From assembly GCF_002843605.1 (NCBI RefSeq), contig NZ_CP025263.1, forward strand, positions 2,943,501 to 3,007,500: a DNA stretch of 64,000 nucleotides. The letters are read 5' to 3'. How positions within the stretch are numbered: the first letter of the stretch is position 1; each line of letters opens with the position of its first letter. Both the position numbers and the translations under genes were made by a program. The notes beneath the pieces are model-generated. The model was given only the letters and a program-made list of their open reading frames with translations, was not told where the DNA came from and did no database searches. Positions 38,564 to 48,235 of the stretch are shown here, one piece after another. This DNA comes from Pseudomonas sp. S09G 359. GTDB lineage: Bacteria > Pseudomonadota > Gammaproteobacteria > Pseudomonadales > Pseudomonadaceae.

Positions 38564-39769
38564 ATGTCGAACGCCCCGGCCCCCTCGAGAAATTTGCTGT
38601 TGCTACTGGTGGCCCTCACGGCACTCGGTGAAGTCTCGACCCAATTGATCATTCCCGGCCTGGGTGCCATCGAGCAGGCACTATTGGCGCCGGCGGGTTC
38701 AGCGTTGATGGCATTGTCGGCGTTTGTGGCCGCCTTTGGCCTGGGGCAGTTGCTGTTCGGGCCGCTGTCGGACCGTATCGGCCGCCGCCCGGTGCTGCTC
38801 GGCGGCCTGGCGTTATATGTGCTGGCGACCTTGTCGATGCTGCTGGTCAACGACATCCAGCAATTCATCGCCGCGCGTGTGCTGCAAGGCCTGGGCGCCT
38901 GCGCTGCGCTGGTATTGGCGCGCACTGTGGTGCGTGATGTGTGGAAGGCCGAAGCGGGGCCGGCCCTGGCGTTGACCATGATCGGCATGCTCTACGCCAT
39001 TGTGGTGGCGCCGATGGTGGGAGGGCTGCTGATCAAGCTGCTGGGCTGGCGTGCGCCCATCCTCCTCGCGTTGTCTATCGGCTGCGTGGTGTTGCTGCTG
39101 GCGCTGCTGTTTTTTCGCGAGAGCAACGGCTACCTCGACCCTAAGGCCGGCCACTGGCGCACCCTCGGCGGGCAATACCTGGATTTGCTCAAGGGCCGCC
39201 AGTACCGTGCGTTCGCCGTGGCCCTGGCGTGCACCTATGGCGCCATGTTTGCGGTGATCGCCGGTTCATCGGCGGTGTTTATCAACCTACTGGGCTTCAG
39301 CAGCCTTGAGTACGGCGTCAATTTTGGCGTGATTGTGTCGATGCTGATCGTCGGTTCCACCTACACCCGGCGCAATATCCTGCGCCTGGGGCCGCAGCGG
39401 ATCGTGGCGATGGGCGTGATGCTGGTGGCGATCGGCGGCATTTCTGCGCTGGTCATTTACCGGCTGTTCGGTCTGTCGGTACTCGGCCTGGACATTCCGG
39501 TGGCCCTGGTTACCCTCGGCGGCGGCCTGGTATTGCCGGGGGCGGTCACCGGCGGGGTGATGCCCAATGCGCACCGCGCTGGCCTGGCGGCGGGGTTGAT
39601 GGGCTTTGCGCAGATGTTTGGCGCGACCTGCAGCGGTGTGCTGCTGAGCCATCTACGTGACGGCAGTGCTACGCCCATGATCACCCTTCAGGCGTGTTTT
39701 GCGCTGACCGCCTTCGTGGCGTTTCACCTGTTGCGCGAGCGGCGCGTGGTCCTGGCGCCGGCGGCTTGA
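38564..39769 (+). CDS. MFS drug-efflux transporter, Bcr/CflA type
   Basis: A 401-residue 12-TM major facilitator. The loop 2-3 motif reads GPLSDRIGRRPVLLGG. The TM4-5 antiporter region (RVLQGLGACAALVLARTVVRDVW) matches the Bcr/CflA drug-resistance subfamily, whose members expel bicyclomycin, chloramphenicol or other compounds. Divergent from the RND operon with a shared palindromic region. A good ribosome-binding site is not evident before ATG 38564. Confidence 0.92.
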   Translation: MSNAPAPSRNLLLLLVALTALGEVSTQLIIPGLGAIEQALLAPAGSALMALSAFVAAFGLGQLLFGPLSDRIGRRPVLLGGLALYVLATLSMLLVNDIQQFIAARVLQGLGACAALVLARTVVRDVWKAEAGPALALTMIGMLYAIVVAPMVGGLLIKLLGWRAPILLALSIGCVVLLLALLFFRESNGYLDPKAGHWRTLGGQYLDLLKGRQYRAFAVALACTYGAMFAVIAGSSAVFINLLGFSSLEYGVNFGVIVSMLIVGSTYTRRNILRLGPQRIVAMGVMLVAIGGISALVIYRLFGLSVLGLDIPVALVTLGGGLVLPGAVTGGVMPNAHRAGLAAGLMGFAQMFGATCSGVLLSHLRDGSATPMITLQACFALTAFVAFHLLRERRVVLAPAA

Positions 39770-39805
39770 GTTGTCACACTTTGTCCAAGTTATTCGGGGC
39801 TGGAT

Positions 39806-39824
39806 GATTACGATTCTCTTTTGA
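39806..39824 (+). promoter_or_regulatory. Weak Fur-box-like site before the TonB-dependent receptor
   Basis: GATTACGATTCTCTTTTGA matches the 19-bp Fur consensus at about 11 of 19 positions by eye. Position (24 bp before the start codon) and the nature of the downstream gene support it. Confidence 0.4.
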
Positions 39825-39847
39825 GACGAATCCTAAGGTCCACGCCC

Positions 39848-41779
39848 ATGCTTCCTGCTTTTCGCTTCACACCCCTGGCCCTGCTGGTGGCCGGTAGCTT
39901 CAACGCCCATGCCGACGAGCCTTTGGCGCTCGATGACGTCGTGGTGACGGCGTCCGGTTTTGCCCAAAGTGTGGAAGATGCCCCGGCCTCGGTCACGGTG
40001 ATTGATGGCGAGACGCTGCGGCGCAAGTCCTACCGCGACCTCGGCGATGCAGTGCGCGATGTGGAAGGCGTGACGGTTAACGGCGGCGCGAATGAAACCG
40101 ACATCTCGATCCGTGGCATGCCGGCCGATTACACCTTGATCATGGTTGACGGCAAACGCCAGAGCGCGCGGGAATCACGGGTCAACGGCAACAGCGGTTA
40201 CGAGCAGAGCTTTGTGCCGCCGGCCGCCGCCATCGAGCGGATTGAAGTGGTGCGCGGGCCGATGTCGTCGCTGTACGGCTCGGACGCCATTGGCGGGGTG
40301 ATCAACGTGATCACGCGCAAGGTTTCGCCGACCTGGGGCGGCTCTATTGGCTATGACTACTCGGCGCGGCAGCACAGCGACCAGGGCAACGCGCGCCAGA
40401 CCCAGTTCTACCTCAGCGGCCCGCTCAAGGAAGACTTCCTCGGCTTGCAGGTATGGGGCCGTTACCTGGATCGCCAGGCGGACAACGACCTCGAACAGAC
40501 CAATGGTTTCAGCAAGGCCGACCACCGCGACCTCACTGCGCGCCTGGCTTTCACTCCGACGATCGACCACGACATCCTGCTGGAAGCCGGTGCCACGCGG
40601 CTCAAGAATGGCGACGGCATCAGCGCCAACTGGGCTACCCGTGAGCAGGAAAACAACCGCGATCACTGGTCGCTGTCGCACCAGGGGCGTTGGGGCTGGG
40701 CCACCTCGGACATCGCGCTGTCCCAGGAAACCTCCAGCCGCGAAGGTAAGGCCACGCCTGCGCAAACCGATATCTACGGGCGCAAACCCGAGATCAAGAA
40801 CACCGTATTCGACGCCAAGCTGGTGGTGCCCACCGCGCATAACGTCAGCACCGTGGGCCTGCAATGGAATGAAAGCGAGCTGACTGACTGGAACCAGGGC
40901 CTGGGGGATCGCGTCGACTATAAATTCTCGGTGGTGCAAAAAGCCCTGTTCGCCGAAAACGAATGGTCGGTCACCGACAGCTTCGCCCTGACCACCGGCC
41001 TGCGCCTGGATGAACACGAAGAGTATGGCGCCCACCTGAGCCCGCGGGTCTACGGGGTGTGGCGGGCCACCGAGCAGTGGACGCTCAAGGGCGGCATCGC
41101 CCGTGGCTTCAAGGCGCCGGAGCTGCGCGCGGTGGTCGAGGACTACGCCTACCTGCGGCGCAATCGCTTCGTGATGTTCGGCAACCCCGACCTCAAGCCC
41201 GAAACCAGCACCAACTATGAAATGTCGGCGTTGTGGAGCAACCGCGACAACCTGTCGGGCGGCGTGACGCTGTTCTACAACGACTTCCAGGACAAGCTTT
41301 CGACGGTCACCACCGACCAGCGCTGGAACAACTACATCATCATGGAGCGGGTCAATGTCGACAAAGCGATCATCCAGGGCGTGGAGCTGAACGGCCAATG
41401 GGACATCAACCCCAGCGTGCTGCTCAAGGCCAACTACACCTACACCGATTCCGAGCAGAAAAGCGGTGCCAACAAAGGCGCGCCCCTGGCCCTCACGCCC
41501 GAGCAAAAAGCCAATGTGCGCACCGAATGGACCCTCAATGACCGCACCCAGGCCTGGGCGTCGCTGAGTTACTACGGCGAAGAAACCGGCAATACCCTCA
41601 CCGACGAGCCCGCCCCGGGCTACACCACCGCCGACCTCGGCGGCTCCTTTGATGTGACCGATTCGCTGACCCTCAACGCCTCCCTCAACAACCTCACCGA
41701 CAAGCGCCTGGACGATGAAACCTACGGCACGGTGAACTACGGACGCACGCTGTGGATGGGCGCCACGCTCAACTTCTAA
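39848..41779 (+). CDS. TonB-dependent siderophore receptor (CirA/FepA-like)
   Basis: A 643-residue outer-membrane receptor. Signal peptide MLPAFRFTPLALLVAGSF, cleaved after HA-DA near residue 22. The TonB box region reads LALDDVVVTAS. The plug domain shows DISIRGMPADYTLIMVDGKR and RIEVVRGPMSSLYGSDAIGG, close to the catecholate receptors CirA and FepA. The C-terminal strand ends LWMGATLNF. ATG 39848 gives the signal peptide directly; the start at 39821 would add nine residues before it. It converges on the sensor-kinase gene and overlaps it by 4 bp. Confidence 0.92.
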   Translation: MLPAFRFTPLALLVAGSFNAHADEPLALDDVVVTASGFAQSVEDAPASVTVIDGETLRRKSYRDLGDAVRDVEGVTVNGGANETDISIRGMPADYTLIMVDGKRQSARESRVNGNSGYEQSFVPPAAAIERIEVVRGPMSSLYGSDAIGGVINVITRKVSPTWGGSIGYDYSARQHSDQGNARQTQFYLSGPLKEDFLGLQVWGRYLDRQADNDLEQTNGFSKADHRDLTARLAFTPTIDHDILLEAGATRLKNGDGISANWATREQENNRDHWSLSHQGRWGWATSDIALSQETSSREGKATPAQTDIYGRKPEIKNTVFDAKLVVPTAHNVSTVGLQWNESELTDWNQGLGDRVDYKFSVVQKALFAENEWSVTDSFALTTGLRLDEHEEYGAHLSPRVYGVWRATEQWTLKGGIARGFKAPELRAVVEDYAYLRRNRFVMFGNPDLKPETSTNYEMSALWSNRDNLSGGVTLFYNDFQDKLSTVTTDQRWNNYIIMERVNVDKAIIQGVELNGQWDINPSVLLKANYTYTDSEQKSGANKGAPLALTPEQKANVRTEWTLNDRTQAWASLSYYGEETGNTLTDEPAPGYTTADLGGSFDVTDSLTLNASLNNLTDKRLDDETYGTVNYGRTLWMGATLNF

Positions 41780-43128
41780 AGCGCGGCGGGCAAGCGCACC
41801 ACCGCGCACAGGCCGGCCGGCGGGCGATTCTCCAACACCAGCTCGCCGCCATGGGCCTGGATGCACGAACGTGCAATCGCCAGGCCCAACCCCACGCCGC
41901 CGTCATTGACGCCGCGTTGTACAAAGGGTTCGAAGACTTTGCTCAGCCAGTCCTCGGGCAGGCCTTGGCCGTGGTCGAGAATCTCCACGCGCAGCCAGCC
42001 GTCGTCCTCGTGCGACAGGTTCAGGTGGGTGTCGCCGCCGTGGTGCAGGGCGTTGTCGATCAGGTTGGTCAGCGCGCGTTTGAGTGCCAGCGGGCGGCAC
42101 GTCAGCATCAGCGGCGGCGCACCGGCCCAGGCCACGGGCTGTTGCAGACGCTGGTAACGTTTGGCCAGATCATCCAGCAGGCCGCTCAGGGACACCGTGG
42201 CGGTGGCTTCCTGCACGGCGTCATCACGCACGAAATTCAGGGTTTCGCGCACCATCGCACTCAACTCGGCGAGGCTTTCGAGCATGTCGTCGCGGGCCGC
42301 GCCGGGCTCCAGCAACTCCACTTGCAGGCGCAATTCGGTGATCGGCGTGTTCAGGTCATGGCTGACCGCCGCGAGCATCCGCGTACGGCCCTCCACATGC
42401 CGGGCGAGGTTGGCCTGCATGGTGTTGAACGCTGCGGTGAGGTCGCGCGCCTCCTGTGGGCCGCGCTCGGGCAGCGGGGCGATCCATTCACCGCGGCTCA
42501 CGCGTTCGGTGGCCTGGGCCAGGGTTTTGACCGGGCGCACCACGCGGGCGATGAAAAACATCACGATCAGCAGCACCGGCAGGGTGGTCACGGGCAGGCT
42601 GTACGCCAACACGCGGCCCCATTCGTAGGCGCCGGCGGGAAATTGCACGGCGTTCAGGTACATCCCGCCCGGCAGGGCGATGCTGCTGCGCAGGCGCAAC
42701 GGTGCCCAGCCGGCGGGGCTGAACACATGGGTGCGGGCGTCGGCGCCGCTGATGCGTTCCAACTGCACGCCGACAGCGGCGTTGTTATCCAACTGCAATC
42801 GGCTGCGCAATTCACTGGCCAGGCGGCGCTCCTCCGCGCGCGGCTCAAACGGCGCCACGTCTGGCGTCGGCGCCACCCAGAAGTGCGCACCATCAGTGCT
42901 CATGGCGGCCAGCAAGTGGGCGGTTTCGGTTGGGGTCAGGTCCAGCGCGGTGTGATGGGCGATGCTCAGGCGTTCCAGGCTGAAACTGCGCGACAACGGG
43001 TGGATCAGGCTGCCGGTGCGTTGCAGGAACAGCATGGCGATGGCGTTTGACGCGAGCAGCGCCAGTAGCAGCAACAGGCTCAACTGGCGGGCCAGGGTAC
43101 GCGGCCACAGGCGGCTCAGGGTGTGCAT
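41776..43128 (-). CDS. Sensor histidine kinase, associated with the TonB receptor
   Basis: A 450-residue inner-membrane kinase with TM helices near residues 16-36 and 172-192 and a periplasmic sensor between. A HAMP segment (RPVKTLAQATERVSRGEW) precedes the H-box AAVSHDLNTPITELRLQ with His257. The N-box ALTNLIDNALHHGG and the G-box VEILDHGQGLPEDWL then GVGLGLAIARS follow. Overlaps the response-regulator gene by 13 bp. By position it resembles PfeS/PirS systems that sense ferric siderophore. Confidence 0.93.
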   Translation of the reverse strand: MHTLSRLWPRTLARQLSLLLLLALLASNAIAMLFLQRTGSLIHPLSRSFSLERLSIAHHTALDLTPTETAHLLAAMSTDGAHFWVAPTPDVAPFEPRAEERRLASELRSRLQLDNNAAVGVQLERISGADARTHVFSPAGWAPLRLRSSIALPGGMYLNAVQFPAGAYEWGRVLAYSLPVTTLPVLLIVMFFIARVVRPVKTLAQATERVSRGEWIAPLPERGPQEARDLTAAFNTMQANLARHVEGRTRMLAAVSHDLNTPITELRLQVELLEPGAARDDMLESLAELSAMVRETLNFVRDDAVQEATATVSLSGLLDDLAKRYQRLQQPVAWAGAPPLMLTCRPLALKRALTNLIDNALHHGGDTHLNLSHEDDGWLRVEILDHGQGLPEDWLSKVFEPFVQRGVNDGGVGLGLAIARSCIQAHGGELVLENRPPAGLCAVVRLPAAL

Positions 43129-43859
43129 GCGCTGACCTCGGCGGCCAGCAGGTAACCGCCGCCCCAGACGGTGCGCAGCAGGTCCAGGCTGGCATCGCCC
43201 TGGGCCAGTTTGCGGCGCAGGCGGCTGACCTGGCGGTCGATGGCGCGGTCGCTCACATCACTGTCGGCGGCGGCGGTAAGGTCGATCAGGCGCTCGCGGG
43301 GCAGCAGGGTGTTGGGGTGGGCGAGGAACACTTGCAGCAAGCGGCTTTCCACCGTGCTCAGCTGGATCGCCGGGCTGGCGTCGCGACGTAGCGTGGCGCT
43401 GCTCACGCTGAAATGCCAGCCGGCAAACCGGTAAGCCTGCGGGCCACCGCTGGGGGCGGCGGGCCCGGTGTTGCGCCCTTGGCGGCGCAACACACTGTTG
43501 ATGCGCGCCACCAGTTCGCGCGGCTCAAAGGGTTTGGTGACGTAGTCGTCGGCGCCCAGGTCCAGGCCACGTACGCGGTCGGCGGCGGTGTCGCGGGCGG
43601 TCAGCAGGATCACCGGGGTGTTGCTGCGCCGATGCAACTGGTTGCACAACTCAAAGCCATCGCCATCTGGCAGCAGCACGTCGAGCACCACCACGTCGAA
43701 CGCCTGGGTCTTGAGCAATTGCCACATGCCGGCAGCATCTTCGGCGGTGCGTACCTCAAAGGTATGGCGGCGCAGGTAAGTGGCCAGGGGTTCGCGAATT
43801 TTGCGGTGGTCATCCACCACCAGTACGCGCGGCGCGGCAGGCGCAGGGGCAAACGGCAT
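43116..43859 (-). CDS. OmpR-type response regulator, associated with the TonB receptor
   Basis: A 247-residue regulator. The receiver domain has DDH at residues 16-18, phospho-accepting Asp60 (VVLDVLLPDGDG) and Lys in YVTKPFEP. The OmpR winged helix follows a short Pro/Gly-rich linker (TGPAAPSGGPQ). The start at 43859 has GAGG 6 nt upstream; an ATG at 43910 would add 17 residues but lies inside the Fur box and has no ribosome-binding site. Likely Fur-repressed and iron-regulated. Confidence 0.93.
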   Translation of the reverse strand: MPFAPAPAAPRVLVVDDHRKIREPLATYLRRHTFEVRTAEDAAGMWQLLKTQAFDVVVLDVLLPDGDGFELCNQLHRRSNTPVILLTARDTAADRVRGLDLGADDYVTKPFEPRELVARINSVLRRQGRNTGPAAPSGGPQAYRFAGWHFSVSSATLRRDASPAIQLSTVESRLLQVFLAHPNTLLPRERLIDLTAAADSDVSDRAIDRQVSRLRRKLAQGDASLDLLRTVWGGGYLLAAEVSACTP

Positions 43860-43902
43860 TGCAGCCCTCGGAGGGTTGAGCGGGAGAGGGTGGATACTAC
43901 TA

Positions 43903-43921
43903 CGAGTCATTATCATTAACG
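43903..43921 (-). promoter_or_regulatory. Fur box upstream of the two-component system
   Basis: Read on the minus strand, GTTAATGATAATGACTCGT matches the Fur consensus at about 13 of 19 positions, including the run TAATGATAAT. It lies 44-62 bp upstream of the response-regulator start. Confidence 0.7.
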
Positions 43922-44039
43922 CTGTTTTTGTAGCGATGAGCCTGTATACCGTCCCATCAGTGGGACGCTCAAGGCTGTTTTTGCTGTCTAGCGCTAAATT
44001 GATCTGGGTTTTAAGGTGTATGCACTTTGGAGGACCACC

Positions 44040-44906
44040 ATGAAAAAACTCATCGGCATTTACACCAGCCCTCGCGGCCATTGGGTCGGCGACGGTTTCC
44101 CGGTGCGCACGCTGTTTTCCTACGACAACCTGGGCAAGCACATCAGCCCGTTCCTGTTGCTGGACCACGCCGGCCCGGCCGATTTCACCCCGACAGATCA
44201 GCGTCGCGGTGTCGGCCAGCACCCCCATCGAGGTTTTGAAACCGTGACCATCGTCTACGCCGGCGAAGTCGAACACCGCGATTCCACTGGCGGTGGCGGC
44301 AAAATCGGCCCGGGCGATGTGCAATGGATGACCGCCGCCAAGGGCATCCTGCACGAGGAATTCCACTCCGAAGCCTTTGCCCGCAAAGGTGGCGCGCTGG
44401 AGATGGTGCAACTGTGGGTCAACCTGCCGGCCAAGGAAAAAATGGCCGATGCGGGCTACCAGACCCTCCTCGATGCGGACATCCCCGTGCTGCCGCTGGC
44501 CAACGACGCCGGGCACTTGCGCTTGATCGCCGGTGAATTCGCCGGCGCCCAGGGGCCCGCGCGCACTTTCACGCCGATAGACCTGTGGGACCTGCGCCTC
44601 AACGCCAGCAAGCCCGTGACCCTGGACCTGCACGCCGGCCGCAACACCGCGCTGGTCATCCTGCAAGGCGCGGTGCTGGTCAACGGCGAAGAGGTTGCAC
44701 GGCCTGGGCAATTGGCGCTGTTCGAGCGTGATGGCAGCCAACTCACCCTGGAGTCCAACGACGACGCCAAGGTGTTGCTGCTCAGCGGCGAACCGATCGA
44801 CGAGCCCATCGTCGGCCACGGCCCGTTCGTGATGAACACCGAGCAGGAGATTCATCAGGCGTTTGCCGACTTCCAGTCCGGCAAGTTCGGCCAGATGCAC
44901 GCCTGA
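44040..44906 (+). CDS. Pirin-family cupin protein
   Basis: A 288-residue bicupin. Metal ligands are His61, His63 (GQHPHRGFETVT), His105 and Glu107 (GILHEEFHSE), at the same spacing as the His/His/His/Glu set of pirins with quercetin 2,3-dioxygenase activity. The C-terminal pirin domain begins near FTPIDLWDLRL. ATG at 44040 has GGAGG 6 nt upstream. It is transcribed away from the two-component system. Substrate unknown. Confidence 0.92.
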   Translation: MKKLIGIYTSPRGHWVGDGFPVRTLFSYDNLGKHISPFLLLDHAGPADFTPTDQRRGVGQHPHRGFETVTIVYAGEVEHRDSTGGGGKIGPGDVQWMTAAKGILHEEFHSEAFARKGGALEMVQLWVNLPAKEKMADAGYQTLLDADIPVLPLANDAGHLRLIAGEFAGAQGPARTFTPIDLWDLRLNASKPVTLDLHAGRNTALVILQGAVLVNGEEVARPGQLALFERDGSQLTLESNDDAKVLLLSGEPIDEPIVGHGPFVMNTEQEIHQAFADFQSGKFGQMHA

Positions 44907-44941
44907 CGGCTCGCCACAAAACCCTGTGGCAAAAAAGCTTT

Positions 44942-45075
44942 TGTGGCGAGCGGGCTTGCCCGCGTTGGGCTGCGCAGCAGTCCCAAAACCAGGCACTGAG
45001 TTCTTTCAGGAAAACAACAGGTGCCTTTACTGGGGCCGCTGCGCAGCCCAACGCGGGCAAGCCCGCTCGCCACAT
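44942..45075. repeat. Long palindromic repeat (family B)
   Basis: Outer arms TGTGGCGAGCGGGCTTGCCC and its complement pair over about 40 bases, followed inward by GGGCTGCGCAGCAG and its partner. It is the same family as the palindrome inside the tandem array at 32.5-33.9 kb and as the element at 58155. Occupies most of the gap between the pirin and channel genes. Confidence 0.88.
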
Positions 45076-45167
45076 AAGCGCATTGGTCAAACCTATACTC
45101 ACTGCAGGTTGTTTCCAGTGTTCTCAATTCATGCGATCTTCTCGGCATTCGCCCTGGAGTCGCCTGG

Positions 45168-46613
45168 ATGCCCTCATTTATCGCTGATCACCCGATGTTG
45201 TGCGCCCTGGCGCTGATCTTTATCGACATCGCCGTGTGGCGCCTTATTTCCGCCAACCTCGCCAACTGGAAGCTGGCGGCGCGGTTGGTGATCTTTGCGG
45301 TGTTCAGTGCCGTGCTGTTCAACGACGGCATGAACCCCATGCAGCTCGCGCCGTATGCCGACAACACTGCCTTGCACTTGGCCGCCACGGCCTTGCAGAT
45401 CGGCTGGTGGCTGTTCGCGGCGCGTACCCTTACGGTGTTGCTCGGTGCACTGATGATGCAGCGGGTCGGGCACACGGGGCGGCTGTTGCAGGACCTGATG
45501 GGCGCGGTGATTTTCCTGATCGCAATCATCGCCGCCCTGGCCTACGTGCTCGACCTGCCGGTCAAGGGCGTACTCGCCACCTCCGGCGCGGTTGCGATCA
45601 TCGTCGGCCTGGCGTTGCAAAGTACCCTCAGCGACGTGTTTTCCGGGATCGTGCTCAACACCACCAAGCCTTATCAGCTGGATGACTGGATCTCCATCGA
45701 CGGCACCGAAGGCCGCGTTACCGACATCGACTGGCGCGCCACACGCCTGCAAACTTCCCAGGGCAGCATGGCGGTGATCCCCAATTCCTTGGCGGCCAAG
45801 GCCAAGATCATCAACTTCTCGCGCCCGGCGGACATGTTCGGCCTGGCGGTCAGTCTGCAAGTCAGCCCCCATGCACGCCCGCAAACCGTGATCGAAGCGC
45901 TCGAACGCGCCATGCAGGGTTGCCGGCCACTGCTGGCCAAACCGGCACCGAGCGTGGCGTTCAAGACCTCGGGCAGCGGCGGCGTGGAATATGAAATCAG
46001 CGGGTTTGTGCCCGCCATGGCCCTCAAGCGCGAGGTGCGCAACCAGCTTTACGATTTAGCCTTCCGGCACTTGCAGGCGGCAGGCGTGGGGGTGTTGTCG
46101 GCCACCGAAAGCGCTGCGCCGCCAGCCATGTCCGCAGCGCGGGCGTTGCTGGAACGCTCGTCGATCTTCTCCACCCTGCGCCAGGAAGAAAAAGACACCT
46201 TCAGCCAGAACATGACCCTGCACAGCTACCGTGCCGGCGAGATGATCCTGCCGGCCGGCGAGGTCAGCGATCATTTGTTCATCGTCGAGTCCGGCGTGGT
46301 GTCGGTGATGCTGACCAAGGGCGGCCACAAGTTCGAGGCCGGCCGCATGGGGCCGGGCGAGGTGATTGGCGAGGCGGGGATTCTGTCCGACGAAGCCACG
46401 TTGGCGGATTTTTCCGCCAAGACCTATTGCACCCTGTACCGCATCGAGAAGGAATACTTGAAGCCGTGCCTGGATGCGCGCCACGACATCGGCGAGGCCA
46501 TGAAAGCGCTGTTGGATTTCCGCATGCACGCCGCGCAGGTCTTGACCCAGGAGGCACCGGTGGTGCCGGTGAAGAAGGGCTTCCTGCAGTGGCTGCGCAA
46601 GCGCGGTTTGTAA
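45168..46613 (+). CDS. Mechanosensitive channel (MscS) with C-terminal cyclic-nucleotide-binding domain
   Basis: A 481-residue inner-membrane channel. Four N-terminal helices lead into the MscS pore region (ATSGAVAIIVGLALQSTLSD) and beta domain (IVLNTTKPYQLDDWISIDG, then GSMAVIPNSLAAKAKIINFS). From about residue 325 a cNMP-binding fold follows (LLERSSIFSTLRQEEKD, GEMILPAGEVSDHLFIVESG, GRMGPGEVIGEAGILSDE). This architecture is that of bCNG-type channels, which may be gated by cAMP. No close operon partner. Confidence 0.92.
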   Translation: MPSFIADHPMLCALALIFIDIAVWRLISANLANWKLAARLVIFAVFSAVLFNDGMNPMQLAPYADNTALHLAATALQIGWWLFAARTLTVLLGALMMQRVGHTGRLLQDLMGAVIFLIAIIAALAYVLDLPVKGVLATSGAVAIIVGLALQSTLSDVFSGIVLNTTKPYQLDDWISIDGTEGRVTDIDWRATRLQTSQGSMAVIPNSLAAKAKIINFSRPADMFGLAVSLQVSPHARPQTVIEALERAMQGCRPLLAKPAPSVAFKTSGSGGVEYEISGFVPAMALKREVRNQLYDLAFRHLQAAGVGVLSATESAAPPAMSAARALLERSSIFSTLRQEEKDTFSQNMTLHSYRAGEMILPAGEVSDHLFIVESGVVSVMLTKGGHKFEAGRMGPGEVIGEAGILSDEATLADFSAKTYCTLYRIEKEYLKPCLDARHDIGEAMKALLDFRMHAAQVLTQEAPVVPVKKGFLQWLRKRGL

Positions 46614-46735
46614 GGGGAAAAACCGACTAACCTGCGTTTTTTGCACGTTACCCCACGCAATAAATCGTTTGTCCAACGGCTGGCCGATGACAAGACTGCA
46701 TGTCACTCGGATAACAACAACGTTGGGCAAACCAC

Positions 46736-48160
46736 ATGCAACTCGAGCGCAATTTTTACAACGGTCTTTTTGTCGAACCGGCCAGCGATGCGCTGATCGC
46801 CGTCTACAACCCGGCCACCGAAACCCTGGTGGGCCACGTCAGCGCGGCCACGCCTGCCGAGGCGATTGCCGCCGTCGACGCCGCTGCCAGCGCCCAGAAA
46901 ACCTGGGGCAAACTCACCAGTATCGAGCGCGCCGAGCACCTGCGGGCCTTTGCCGATGCACTCGACACCTGCGCTGAAGCCATCGGTACGGCCCTGGCCA
47001 GCGAGTCCGGCAAAAGCCGCAGCGATGCCAGCAACGAAGCACGCTACGCCGCGCAGATCACCCGTTACCACGCCGAATGGGCACGCCGCATCGAAGGCGA
47101 GATCATTCCCAGCGATACCCCGGACGAAAACCTGTTCCTGCAGCGCGAGCCGATTGGCGTCGTGGCCTGCCTGATCCCGTTCAACTACCCGGTCTACACC
47201 CTGCTGCGCAAGATCGCCCCGGCCTTGATCGCCGGTAACACCGTGGTGGTGCGCCCGAGCAACAACACGCCGTTGTCGGCGTTTGAAATTGCCAAGGCAG
47301 TGGTCAAAGCGGGCATCCCGGCGGGCGTAATCAACATCCTCACCATGGACCACGCCACCGCCGCCAGCGTATGCACCCACAAGGCCGTCGGCCTGATTAC
47401 CCTCACCGGCAGTGTGAATGCCGGGCGCATCGTGCTGGATTACTGCAAGGCCAATATCGCCAAGCCATCCTTGGAACTGGGTGGCAAGACCCCGGCGATC
47501 ATCGAGGCTGATGCAGATTTGGAGCAAGCCGCCAGCGCTATCGTCGCCTCCAAGACCACCCATTGCGGCCAGCTGTGCACGGCGGTGGAGCGGGTGTACG
47601 TGCACGAAAGTGTCTACGACGCGTTCCTGGCCCTGCTGAAAGCCAAGATCAGCGCAGTGAAGTTCGGCGACCGGTCCAACGACGAAAGCCTGATGGGCCC
47701 ACTGGTCAACGCCAGCTCGCAACGCAACATCCACGCCATGGTCGAGCGCGCCGTCGCCGCCGGTGCTGTACTGGAAACAGGCGGCGTGTTGCCCGACGGC
47801 CCCGGGCATTTCTACCCGCCGACCCTGCTCAGTGGCTGCCGCCAGGACATGGAAATCATCCAGGAAGAAATCTTCGGCCCGGTGTTGCCGGTGCTCAAGT
47901 ACCGCGACATCGAGGAGGCGCTGGCGATGGCCAACGACCATCAGTTCGGCCTGTCGTCGGTGCTGTACACCGAGAACTACCGCACGGCGATGAAAGTCGC
48001 GAATGCCATCGAAGCCGGTGAGTTGTACGTCAATCGCACCCCGGCGGACCCGTACCAGGGCTTCCACGCCGGCTGGAAACGCTCAGGGCTGGGCGGCGAT
48101 GACGGTAAGCACGGGATGCTTGAGTTCACCCAGACCCGCCTGGTGGTCATGAAGTACTGA
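46736..48160 (+). CDS. Aldehyde dehydrogenase (lactaldehyde dehydrogenase-like)
   Basis: A 474-residue aldehyde dehydrogenase. Motifs: LIPFNYPVYTLLRKIAPAL (the usual WNFP reads FNYP), LTGSVNAGRIVL, SLELGGKTPAIIEADAD (general-base Glu) and TTHCGQLCTAVERVYVH with the catalytic Cys in QLC. The HCGQLCTA pattern is like AldA-type glycolaldehyde/lactaldehyde dehydrogenases. First gene of an operon with an MFS importer, an enolase-superfamily protein and a GMC oxidoreductase, so it probably oxidises an aldehyde product of that pathway. Confidence 0.9.
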   Translation: MQLERNFYNGLFVEPASDALIAVYNPATETLVGHVSAATPAEAIAAVDAAASAQKTWGKLTSIERAEHLRAFADALDTCAEAIGTALASESGKSRSDASNEARYAAQITRYHAEWARRIEGEIIPSDTPDENLFLQREPIGVVACLIPFNYPVYTLLRKIAPALIAGNTVVVRPSNNTPLSAFEIAKAVVKAGIPAGVINILTMDHATAASVCTHKAVGLITLTGSVNAGRIVLDYCKANIAKPSLELGGKTPAIIEADADLEQAASAIVASKTTHCGQLCTAVERVYVHESVYDAFLALLKAKISAVKFGDRSNDESLMGPLVNASSQRNIHAMVERAVAAGAVLETGGVLPDGPGHFYPPTLLSGCRQDMEIIQEEIFGPVLPVLKYRDIEEALAMANDHQFGLSSVLYTENYRTAMKVANAIEAGELYVNRTPADPYQGFHAGWKRSGLGGDDGKHGMLEFTQTRLVVMKY

Positions 48161-48235
48161 TCTACGAACACCCGTGCACCATCAATAAAAACAATTATCA
48201 GGGCGCCTGCACAGTGGGTGCCCGAGGTCTTCAAG

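Noticed and set aside
40175..41866. Minus-strand open frame of 563 codons
   Set aside because: Antisense to the TonB-dependent receptor gene, which is clearly real.
43860..44996. N-terminal extension of the response-regulator frame to 44996
   Set aside because: It runs antisense through the pirin gene. The regulator proper begins at 43859 with a ribosome-binding site.
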